Part shown: one piece after another, positions 34,129 to 42,300 of the stretch | Numbering within the stretch: position 1 is the first letter of the stretch | Layout: every line of letters starts with the position of its first letter | Notes under the pieces: generated by a model | What the model saw: only the letters and a program-made list of their open reading frames with translations | Told to the model about the DNA's origin: nothing | Databases searched by the model: none | Position numbers and translations under genes: made by a program | Assembly: GCF_000686025.1 (NCBI RefSeq) | Contig: NZ_JMLQ01000007.1 | Span: 62,001 to 126,000 of the forward strand | DNA from: Rhodococcus sp. UNC23MFCrub1.1 | GTDB taxonomy: Bacteria; Actinomycetota; Actinomycetes; Mycobacteriales; Mycobacteriaceae | Direction: 5' to 3' | Length of the DNA stretch: 64,000 bases

Positions 34129-35604
34129 ATGTCGGACAAGTCCATCACCCGTGCCCGCAGGACGCGGCTCGCTGCAGCAGGCGCCGTGCTCGCCGTGTCG
34201 CTGGCTGTCGCCGCACCCGCCGTGGCCGTCGCCCAGCAGGATCAGCCGGACAGCTCGGAGAGCAGCGAGCCCTCCACGAGCACCACCACCGAGGCTCCCG
34301 CCACGTCGAGCACCGAGCAGGAACCCTCGGCGACGGATGCGCCACCGGTCACCACCGTGCCCACCACCGCTCCCCCGGCCCGGCCGCTGCCGCAGGTCAC
34401 CGGTTCCGTCGTGGTCGACGACGAGGGCAACTCCTCCATCAAGGTCGACATCGACGCGAAGCTGACCGAGGACGAGAAGAAGGCACTGCAGGTGGCCAAG
34501 GACGCCACCAAGGCCGCCGTCGACGCCATCAAGAAGGCGCAGGCATTCCTCGACGACGCCATCGCCGCAGCGCAGGGCGGCGACGCCGCTGCCGAGGCCG
34601 AGGTCGACGAAGCGAAGGCCGAGCTCGAGGCATCCAAGGCCGAGGAATCGGCGTCGGTCGCCGAGCAGGAGAGCATCGTCGCCGCCGGTGTCGCCGCCAA
34701 GGCGCAGGAAGAGGCGGACGCCGCCAAGGCTGCAGCGGACGAGGAGAAGAGCAAGGCGGACGCCGCTCAGGCCGAGGCCGACGCTGCGAAGGACAAGGCC
34801 GACGAGCTCGAGGGCGACGCTGCCGCGGATCCGACCGAGGCAGAGGCCGCGCGTGCGGACGCCGATGCGAAGGCCGAGGCCGCAGCCGCCGCGCGCACCG
34901 CCGCGGAGGAGGCCACGAAGGCTGCCGAGGAGTCGTTGAAGGCCGTCGGTGACGCGTTCGCGACGCTCGACGCCGCCAAGGTCACCACGGCGATCCAGGC
35001 CGCGTACGCGAAGGCGTCGACGCTCTTCGCCGCTGTCGTCAAGGCAGCGACGACGCAGGTGGCCGCCACGGTCGCCGAGGAGAACGCGAAGCGGCTCGAA
35101 GCAGCCGGTGACGCCGAGGCGGCAGCAGCAGCCGAGGCCGCCGCAGCAGCGAAGGCCGAGGCCGAGGCAGCTGCGAAGGATGCCGCGGACAAGAAGGCCG
35201 CCGACGAGGCTGCCGCGGAGAACGCCGCCAAGGAGACCGTCACGGTCGAGGTCGGCGACGAGAAGAAGGAGGACGTCGAGGTCGCGACCATCGACTCCAC
35301 CACGGTCGAGGTCACCGCCTCCGGAATCCGTCTCATCGGCTTCTACGTCGACGGCCCGACGCGCACGTTCAAGGTGGTCGACTACTTCACCGACGACGAG
35401 GAGGGCAACGTCATCGTCGCCGGCGAACTGCCGGAGATCGGTCTCGTGTCGTCCGAGTCGAGCCTCGCGGGGTCGGATCAGGCGAGTGCCTCGAACGACG
35501 AGGGCGGACTGCCCGTCGCCGCGATCGGCACCGGCGTGGCCGTCGTCGCCGTCGCGGGTGTCGGTGCGTTCGCACTCTCGCGTCGCAAGGGCACTCGCTC
35601 CTGA
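34129..35604 (+). CDS. Exported Ala/Glu/Lys-rich coiled-coil protein with C-terminal membrane anchor
   Basis: This 491-residue protein has a Sec signal (residues 1-36, TRLAAAGAVLAVSLAVAAPAVAVAQ in part) and a Ser/Thr/Pro-rich spacer (37-90). A low-complexity region of Ala, Glu, Lys and Asp (about 100-385) follows, with heptad-like AEADAAKDKADELE and AAAAKAEAEAAAKDAA units, then a beta-like domain (385-455). A TM helix near 465-485 ends in SRRKGTRS. The LPVAAIGTG before the TM is not a canonical LPxTG, so simple membrane anchoring is likelier than sortase attachment. I know no named family. GAAAGG supports the ATG, and a strong terminator follows. Confidence 0.75.
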   Translation: MSDKSITRARRTRLAAAGAVLAVSLAVAAPAVAVAQQDQPDSSESSEPSTSTTTEAPATSSTEQEPSATDAPPVTTVPTTAPPARPLPQVTGSVVVDDEGNSSIKVDIDAKLTEDEKKALQVAKDATKAAVDAIKKAQAFLDDAIAAAQGGDAAAEAEVDEAKAELEASKAEESASVAEQESIVAAGVAAKAQEEADAAKAAADEEKSKADAAQAEADAAKDKADELEGDAAADPTEAEAARADADAKAEAAAAARTAAEEATKAAEESLKAVGDAFATLDAAKVTTAIQAAYAKASTLFAAVVKAATTQVAATVAEENAKRLEAAGDAEAAAAAEAAAAAKAEAEAAAKDAADKKAADEAAAENAAKETVTVEVGDEKKEDVEVATIDSTTVEVTASGIRLIGFYVDGPTRTFKVVDYFTDDEEGNVIVAGELPEIGLVSSESSLAGSDQASASNDEGGLPVAAIGTGVAVVAVAGVGAFALSRRKGTRS

Positions 35605-35609
35605 CGACC

Positions 35610-35665
35610 GAGCGCGTGGGTGCGGGGGCTCTCTCGGCCCCGCACCCACGCGCTCTCGGCGTTTT
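35610..35665 (+). terminator. Strong intrinsic terminator after the coiled-coil gene
   Basis: An 18-base perfect stem (35610-35627 with 35638-35655), a 10-base loop and TTTT at 35662-35665 form a rho-independent terminator. It also separates the coiled-coil gene from the kinase gene at 35680. Confidence 0.85.
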
Positions 35666-35679
35666 GGGATGATGAAGAC

Positions 35680-36468
35680 ATGCCGACACTCGCCTACGTC
35701 ATCGCCGGATCCGAAGCCACGGGAGGCGCCGGCCTGCAGGCCGACCTCAAGACGTTCGAGCGGCTCGGGGTCTACGGCGTCGGCACCATCACCTGCATCG
35801 TCTCGTTCGATCCGAAGGCCGGGTGGGGCCACCGTTTCGTCCCCATCGCGGGACCGGTGATCGCCGACCAGATCGAGGCGGCGACGGCTGCCCACTCACT
35901 GGACGTCGTGAAGATCGGCATGCTCGGCACACCCGAGACCGTTGCCACCGTCGCCGAGTCGCTCCGTCAGCAGCCGTGGCGACACGTCGTCGTGGATCCC
36001 GTCCTCATCTGCAAGGGCCAGGAGCCGGGCGCGGCGCTGGACACGGACAACGCCCTGCGCGCCGAGATCCTCCCGCTCGCGACCGTCGTCACGCCCAATC
36101 TCTTCGAGGCGCAGACCTTGTCGGGAATGGACTCGATCGAGTCCGTCGCCGATCTGTCGGAGGCCGCCCGCCGCATCGCGGACCTCGGACCGCGCTACGT
36201 GGTGGTCAAGGGCGGCGCGGGTCTGCCCGGCGACGAGGCCGTCGACGTCCTGTTCGACGGCACCGACGTCTCGGTGTTCCGTGCGCCGAAGATCGGCGAG
36301 GAGCGCGTCTCCGGAGCCGGCTGCATCTTCGCCGCCGCCATCACCGCCGAGCTGGCGAAGGGTTCCTCTGTCCAGGACGCGGTGGCCACGGCCAAGGACT
36401 TTGCGCACGCCGGCATCGTCGGCCGCGTGACGACGAACGCGCCCTTCACCGCCGTCGGCTGGCAGTAG
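35680..36468 (+). CDS. Pyridoxal/HMP kinase of the ThiD/PdxK ribokinase-like family
   Basis: This 262-residue kinase has the phosphomethylpyrimidine/pyridoxine-kinase opening AGSEATGGAGLQADLKTFERLG, DVVKIGMLGTPE, VVVDPVLICKGQEPG and the anion-hole/catalytic end VSGAGCIFAAAITAELAKG. VVVDPVLICKGQ points to the PdxK/PdxY-like subgroup that phosphorylates pyridoxal or HMP with ATP. Which substrate it prefers cannot be decided from sequence. It stands alone just after the terminator and is convergent with pyrE. Confidence 0.85.
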   Translation: MPTLAYVIAGSEATGGAGLQADLKTFERLGVYGVGTITCIVSFDPKAGWGHRFVPIAGPVIADQIEAATAAHSLDVVKIGMLGTPETVATVAESLRQQPWRHVVVDPVLICKGQEPGAALDTDNALRAEILPLATVVTPNLFEAQTLSGMDSIESVADLSEAARRIADLGPRYVVVKGGAGLPGDEAVDVLFDGTDVSVFRAPKIGEERVSGAGCIFAAAITAELAKGSSVQDAVATAKDFAHAGIVGRVTTNAPFTAVGWQ

Positions 36469-36471
36469 AGC

Positions 36472-37008
36472 TCAGAGGTTCAGGTCGCCCAGACCGAGGA
36501 GGGACCGGTACTCGAGACCCTCGGCCGCGATGACCGCGTCGGCGCCGGTGGCGCGGTCCACCACCGTAGCGACGCCCACCACGACGGCACCGGCGTCACG
36601 CAGAGCCGCGACGGCCGTGAGCGGGGAGTTGCCGGTGGTGGTGGTGTCCTCGACGACCAGGACCCGTTTGCCCACGATGTCCGGGCCCTCGATCTGGCGC
36701 TGCATGCCGTGGGCCTTGGCCGCCTTGCGGACGACGAACGCGTCGATGGGACGGCCAGGCGCGTGCATCACCGCCAACGCGACGGGGTCGGCACCCATGG
36801 TGAGTCCGCCCACGGCGTCGAAATCCCAGTCCGACACCAGTTCTCGCATGAGCTGCCCGATGAGGGCACCGGCGCGGTGGTGCAGCGTCGCACGGCGCAG
36901 GTCGACGTAGTAGTCGGCTTCCGTGCCCGACGACAGCGTCACCTTCCCGTGCACGACGGCCAACTCGCGGACCAGTTCTGCCAGTTCGGACTTCTCGGTA
37001 GCTGCCAC
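36472..37008 (-). CDS. pyrE: Orotate phosphoribosyltransferase
   Basis: This 178-residue enzyme forms OMP from orotate and PRPP. It has the PRPP motif VLVVEDTTTTGNS, KVTLSSGTEADYYVDLRR, GGLTMGADPVALAV and the flexible loop VVRKAAKAHGMQRQIEG. Length fits the actinobacterial short form. GTG 37008 is the start. It lies 24 bases after the LemA-like gene, probably one transcript, matching Rv0383c-Rv0382c order. Confidence 0.95.
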   Translation of the reverse strand: MAATEKSELAELVRELAVVHGKVTLSSGTEADYYVDLRRATLHHRAGALIGQLMRELVSDWDFDAVGGLTMGADPVALAVMHAPGRPIDAFVVRKAAKAHGMQRQIEGPDIVGKRVLVVEDTTTTGNSPLTAVAALRDAGAVVVGVATVVDRATGADAVIAAEGLEYRSLLGLGDLNL

Positions 37009-37032
37009 GAGCAGTGAATCTATCGGGTGCGC

Positions 37033-37599
37033 TCAGGCGGCGTGCTGCGGCGCCCGCAACCACGCCGTGTCGGCGTCCGCGGTCTCGGCGAACGCCTCGG
37101 GTGCCCGGACGCCCAACAGCCGGACGACGGGTCCGGACAACGGCGAGTCGGCGAGCGAGGCCAACGACGAGGCCTGCGTGTTGTACACGCGGACGGCCCC
37201 GGCGACGCGATGCTCGATGCGATCGAGTTCCGTTGCGGGCGAACTGAAGTCCCACCCGAGAGGCCCACTGGCCCGACCGTCGAAGAGCACCTCGTGCAGC
37301 GCGACCGACAGCGCGTTCTCGGCGCCGGCCCGGGCGCCGAGCTCGGCGCGCCGATCCCGCATCATGGCCGACAGCGACCGCGCTCCGACGAGTTGGTTCA
37401 CGGCGGCGCGGTCGAGATCTGCGTCGACGGCAGCGCGCACGAGATCGGGGATCACGGCCCGTCGTCGATCGAGCTCGATCTCGAGCAGGTTCAGTCCGGC
37501 AGCGACGGAGTCGGCCGACCGACGTGTCCGCCGGACGACCGACACGATCCAGCCGATACCGATGATCATCACGAACGCCACCAGGGCCACAACAGTCAC
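37033..37599 (-). CDS. LemA-like single-TM protein (Rv0383c position)
   Basis: This 188-residue protein has an N-terminal TM (VVALVAFVMIIGIGWIVSVV). A helical domain with two LemA-like signatures follows: LEIELDRRRAVIPDLVRAA, and near the end RIEHRVAGAVRVYNTQASSLAS (the RxYN pattern). The C-terminal helix bundle is truncated relative to full LemA, so the assignment is tentative. GTG 37599 is used. It is co-directional with pyrE and the SDR upstream. Confidence 0.68.
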   Translation of the reverse strand: MTVVALVAFVMIIGIGWIVSVVRRTRRSADSVAAGLNLLEIELDRRRAVIPDLVRAAVDADLDRAAVNQLVGARSLSAMMRDRRAELGARAGAENALSVALHEVLFDGRASGPLGWDFSSPATELDRIEHRVAGAVRVYNTQASSLASLADSPLSGPVVRLLGVRAPEAFAETADADTAWLRAPQHAA

Positions 37600-37668
37600 A
37601 CCAGAAACATAGCGCCGTCGAGTATGAACGTCGACCCGAGGTCGAGGGTTCGCCCCGGCCGCCGGAGC

Positions 37669-38457
37669 CTACGTGCGACCGCGCGCGCTGCCGACCAGGG
37701 AGACCACGCGGCGAGCGATGGTACGGGGCACCAGACGCGATACCGAAGTCAGTGACTTGTACTGAAGCCCAGGCACACTCAGCACGGTGTTCTTGTCCAG
37801 GTCGGCGAGCGAGGCGTCGACGACCTGGTCCACGGAGAGGTACATGAACGACGGAATCGACGACATCTCGATGCCGGCGCGCTCGTGGAACTCGGTCAGC
37901 ACGAAGCCCGGGCACAGAGCCTGGATGCGGACGCCGGTGCCGGCGAGACCGCCCGCGAGACCCTCGCTGAACGAGACGACGTACGCCTTCGACGCGGAGT
38001 ACGTGGAACCGCGACCCGACAGCAGGCCGGCGACGCTGGCCACGTTGATCACCGAGCCCTTCGCACCCGCGATCATCGACGGCAGCGCCGCGCGGGTGAA
38101 CTGCATGACGGCGGTGACGTTGACGTCGAGCTGCGACTGCAGCAGCGCGGGATCCGCCGTCCAGAACTCGCCGGACGTGCCGAAGCCGGCGTTGTTGATC
38201 AGGACCTGCACGCCCTCCTGCAGTCGGGCGACCACGGCAGCGCGGCCCTCCTCGGTCGCGAGGTCCGCGCCCAGGATCTCCGACGAGGTGCCGTACGACG
38301 CGCGTAGCTCGTCGGCCAGTGCCTCGAGCCTGACGGTGTCGCGGGCGACCAGGACGAGGTCGTGGCCACTGGCGGCGAGACGGCGGGCGAACCCGCCGCC
38401 GATGCCGGACGTCGGACCGGTGACGAGTGCGATGGGCCGCGGTGTTGGAGTCGACAT
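37669..38457 (-). CDS. Short-chain dehydrogenase/reductase
   Basis: This classical SDR of 262 residues has TGPTSGIGGGFARRLAASG, NNAGFGT, INVASVAGL and YSASKAYV, with PGFVLTEFHERAG in the C-terminal substrate loop. The GFG-TSGEFW region and downstream FHERAG segment resemble the DltE/SDR_c group acting on lipid or alcohol substrates. ATG 38457 is preferred to the GTG two codons upstream. It is probably in one operon with the LemA-like and pyrE genes. Confidence 0.86.
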   Translation of the reverse strand: MSTPTPRPIALVTGPTSGIGGGFARRLAASGHDLVLVARDTVRLEALADELRASYGTSSEILGADLATEEGRAAVVARLQEGVQVLINNAGFGTSGEFWTADPALLQSQLDVNVTAVMQFTRAALPSMIAGAKGSVINVASVAGLLSGRGSTYSASKAYVVSFSEGLAGGLAGTGVRIQALCPGFVLTEFHERAGIEMSSIPSFMYLSVDQVVDASLADLDKNTVLSVPGLQYKSLTSVSRLVPRTIARRVVSLVGSARGRT

Positions 38458-38512
38458 GCGCACGAGACTAACGGGTGAGGTTCCTCACGGCAGCACGTGG
38501 CTGATGAAACGA

Positions 38513-39151
38513 TCAGTCGTCGCGTCCGGGTGCTGCGCGGCGTCGCGAGGGCGGCAACACGTGCAGAAGGCCGGACAGGCGGGTGACGGCGTCGATCGCG
38601 GCGTCCCAGTCGCGTCCCGAACTGCCCACCGGAACGGTGCCCAGCGTCCACGGACCCTCGCTCCACAGCAGCTGCACCACATCGGGCACCGAGTGCGTGA
38701 ATGCGACCATGCGCTGGTCACAGACTCGCCGTGCCACGTCGAGGTCGGTCGCGAAGATGATGCGCGGACCCAGCGAGCCGAGGAGCTGCATGTCGGCCTC
38801 CTTGGGCGGCGGCGTCGTGCGGGACCGCAGATCGAGGTCGACGTCGGATCCCACCTCGCGGCGCACCGCCACGACGGTCGCGGCGTCCTCGAGGTCGAAC
38901 AGGACGAACTCCTCGCCGCGTCGCACACCCTCGACCACGTCGACGGCACCGAGGAACTCCTGGTTCGCCATGGCCGCGCGCGAGAAGGTCGACGGCAGGT
39001 CGGGATCGGCGGGAACGTACTGGTAGCCCTGCGCTTTCGCCCAGATCTGACGCACCCGGCCCTGCTGTCCGCGGCGGGCGCGATCGATGTACAGCAGTGC
39101 CACCGCACCGAGGAGTGCGATCAGAGCAAGGCCGAACCACATCGCTGTCAT
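38513..39151 (-). CDS. Single-pass membrane protein of unknown function
   Basis: This 212-residue protein starts with one TM helix (WFGLALIALLGAVALLYI) and a basic stop-transfer (RARRGQQGR). The remaining cytoplasmic domain is a mixed alpha/beta fold (FSRAAMANQEFLGAVDVVEGVRRGEEFVLFDLE, then SDVDLDLRS). I do not recognise the family. ATG 39151 places the TM at the very N-terminus. It is divergent from the large carboxylase gene and leads the minus-strand run toward pyrE. Confidence 0.7.
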   Translation of the reverse strand: MTAMWFGLALIALLGAVALLYIDRARRGQQGRVRQIWAKAQGYQYVPADPDLPSTFSRAAMANQEFLGAVDVVEGVRRGEEFVLFDLEDAATVVAVRREVGSDVDLDLRSRTTPPPKEADMQLLGSLGPRIIFATDLDVARRVCDQRMVAFTHSVPDVVQLLWSEGPWTLGTVPVGSSGRDWDAAIDAVTRLSGLLHVLPPSRRRAAPGRDD

Positions 39152-39207
39152 CGCTCTCCACTGTACTTTTCCCGGGGCACGGCGCCGTCGTCGGCCCATC
39201 GTGTCAT

Positions 39208-39231
39208 TACCCGCCGGTATACCCGTGGGTA
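39208..39231. promoter_or_regulatory. 24-bp symmetric operator-like element before the carboxylase
   Basis: TACCC-N3-GGTATACC-N3-GGGTA is symmetric over its full 24 bases apart from four N3 positions. It lies 126 bases before the carboxylase ATG in the divergent gap, a good size for a TetR- or GntR-type dimer pair. Confidence 0.55.
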
Positions 39232-39285
39232 GCGCATCGCCACAGGTCAGTGACCGATCACGACCCTTTCGGGCGTTGGTGAGAT

Positions 39286-39299
39286 GTACTCGCCAGTAC
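39286..39299. promoter_or_regulatory. Second inverted repeat before the carboxylase
   Basis: GTACT-CGCC-AGTAC is a perfect 5-base inverted repeat 58 bases upstream of the ATG. It may be a second operator or a promoter-proximal site. Confidence 0.38.
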
Positions 39300-39356
39300 G
39301 CTCGTGGACCGTCACACTGGCTCGGAAGACACTTTCCCTTCGAGACGGCGGAGCGC

Positions 39357-42300
39357 ATGTTCACACGCATAGCAGTAGTCAACCGAGGCGAAGCAGCTGT
39401 TCGCCTCATCCGAGCGGTACGCGAGCTGAACAACGAATCGCGGTCCGCCGAGCCTCTGCGCGTCATCGCTCTGCACACCGACGCCGAGCGGAAGGCGATG
39501 TTCGTCCGCCAGGCCGACGAGGCCGTCACGCTCCGCAAGACGGGCGTGCAGAACCCCTACCTCGACTACGTCGAACTCGAGCGCGCACTCGTCGAGGCCC
39601 GCGCCGACGCCGTGTGGGTCGGCTGGGGCTTCGTCGCCGAGGACCCGACCTTCGCCGACATCTGCGCTCGCCTGGGCATCACGTTCATCGGCCCGTCCGC
39701 TGCCTCGATGCGCCTGCTCGGCGACAAGGTCGAGGCCAAGATCCTCGCCGAGAAGGTGGGCGTCCCGGTCGCGCCGTGGAGCGGTGGTCCCGTCGAGACC
39801 CGCGCCGATGCACGTCGGCACGCCGCCGCCATCGGTTATCCCCTGATCATCAAGGCGCGCAGCGGCGGTGGCGGTCGCGGTATCCGCAAGGTCTTCGCCG
39901 AGGACGAGCTCGAGCTCGCACTCGAGCGCACCCAGGGTGAGGCCGAGCGCTCGTTCGGCGACCCTGTCGTCTTCCTCGAGCGGCTCGTCACCGAGGCGCG
40001 CCACGTCGAGGTCCAGGTCATCGCCGACACCCACGGCAACGTGTGGGCACCCGGCGTCCGCGACTGCTCGATCCAGCGTCGCAACCAGAAGGTCATCGAA
40101 GAGTCCAGTTCGGCCGTCCTGACCCGGGAGCAGGCCGACGAGCTGCGCGCCGCCTCCGCGGAGCTGGTCCGCGCCGCCGGGTATCACGGCGCCGGCACGG
40201 TGGAGTACCTCTACCAGCCGGAGCAGAAGATCTTCACGTTCCTCGAGGTCAACACGCGCCTGCAGGTCGAGCACCCCATCACCGAGGTGACGACGGGCCT
40301 CGACCTGGTCAAGCTGCAGATCCTCGTCGCGGGCGGCCACGTGCTCGAGGGCGACTGCCCGACCGAGTTCGGTCACGCCGTCGAGGCACGACTCAACGCC
40401 GAGGATGCAGACAACGGTTTCGCACCGGCGCCCGGCACCGTCCGGTTGCTGAAGTTCCCGCTCGGATCGGGCCTGCGCGTCGACACGGGCATCGCCCAGG
40501 GCGACGTCATCCCGCCCGACTACGACTCCATGGTCGCGAAGGTGATCGCCTGGGGCCGTGACCGTTCCGAGGCCCTCGCCCGGCTACGTACGGCGCTTCG
40601 CGAGACCACAGTCGTCATCGACGGCGGCACCACCACGAAGTCGTTCCTGCTCGACCTGCTCGACCGCGAGGAGCTCATCGACGCCACTGCCGACACCGGC
40701 TGGCTCGACCGCACCGGCGCGGGCACCGCGGAGGGCCCCACCCGCGTCGCTGACGTCGCACTGATCGCCGCGGCCGTCGACGCCTACGACGCGGACGAGG
40801 CCCGTGAGCGCGCCAAGTTCCTGCTGTCCGCCCGCGGCGGCCGTCCCCGCGCCAGCCACGACATCGGCCGCACGGTCGAGCTCAACTACCAGGGCCAGGG
40901 CTACCGCCTGACCGTCGGCCAGGTGGGACCGCACCGCTACCTGGTCGCGGTCGACGACCACGAGATCACCATCGACATCGAGCGGCTCGGCACCTTCGAG
41001 CGTCGCGCCGAGATCGACGGCACCCGCTACTCCGTCGTCACCGTGCCCGGCCCCGCCGGGTATCTCGTCGAGGTCGACGGCGTGAGCCACCAGATCAGCC
41101 AGGACGAGGCCGGCCTGGTGCGCGCACCTGCCCCCGCCGTCGTCGTCGCCGTGCCGGTCGCCGTGGGCGACGAGGTCGAGGCGGGACAGACGCTCGTGGT
41201 CCTCGAGGCCATGAAGATGGAGACCGCGGTGCGCGCCGCCTCGGCCGGTCGGGTGAGCGAGGTGCTCGCCGTCGTCAACGCACAGGTCGACAACGGCGCG
41301 GCGTTGCTGCGCGTCGACCCGATCGGTGAGACGGCCGCCGCCTCCACCACCGCCCGGGTCGAGTTCCGCTCGCCGTGCGGCGACGCCGACCGCGACGACC
41401 GCATCGACGCACTGGCCCGTCTCGACGAACTGCGGGCTCTCCTCAGCGGATTCGACGTCAGCGCGTCCCGTGCGCTCGCCACCATCGCCGAGTACGACGC
41501 TCTGCGCGGGGCACTCCCGCGCAAGGACGGCGAGCTGGTCCGCGCCGAGCTGGACCTGCTCACCACCTTCGCCGACATGTGCGAGCTGACGCGTAACCGT
41601 CCGACCATGGACGAAGAGGGCACCGACGAGCGCGTCCACAGTCCGCGCGAGCACTTCCACGCGTTCCTGCAGTCGCTCGACGCCGACGTCCAGGGCCTGC
41701 CGGACGAGTTCCGCGACAAGCTGGCTCGCGCACTGCGGCACTACGACAAGAACGATCTCGATCGCGGCACCGATCTCGAGGAGGCCGTCTACCGACTCTT
41801 CCTGGCGCAGCAGCGCATCGAGAACCAGGTGCCGGCCATCGCGGCGCTCCTCGATCGGTGGATCGCCGACCCGTCGGTCGCCCCCGACGCGGACAGCGCC
41901 GTCGGTGAGGTGCTCGACCGCCTCGTCGTCGCGACCCAGGTGCGGTACCCGGTGATCGGCGACGTCGCCCGCAACCTCCGTTTCCAGTTGTTCGACGAGC
42001 CGCAGATCCGCAAGGCGCGCGAGCAGGTCTACGACGGTGTCCGCGGCAGTCTGCAGTACCTGGCCGAGCGGCCCGACGCCGACGATCACCAGGAGCGCAT
42101 CGACGCCCTGGTCGCCACGGAGGAGCCGCTCGTGGAGCTGCTCTCCCAGCGCATGTCCGATCCGGGCGCCCTGCTCGAGGTGATCACCCGCCAGTACTAC
42201 GAGATCCGTGACTTCGAGGACGTGAAGGCCTTCGATCGCGAAGGGCAGCACTATGTCTCGGGCACCTTCACCCTCGTCGGCGGCAAGGTCAACCTGCTCT

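Noticed and set aside
34320..35604. LPxTG sortase anchor on the coiled-coil protein
   Set aside because: LPVAAIGTG before the TM lacks the Thr-Gly pair at the right distance.
34075..35895. 606-codon open frame on the minus strand across the coiled-coil gene
   Set aside because: It is antisense to a gene with a signal peptide, ribosome site and terminator. The Gly/Leu/Arg repeats are the mirror of Ala/Glu/Lys codons.
39241..39356. FasR-type operator in front of the carboxylase
   Set aside because: The sequence does not match the motif I recall for corynebacterial FasR; only generic palindromes are present.
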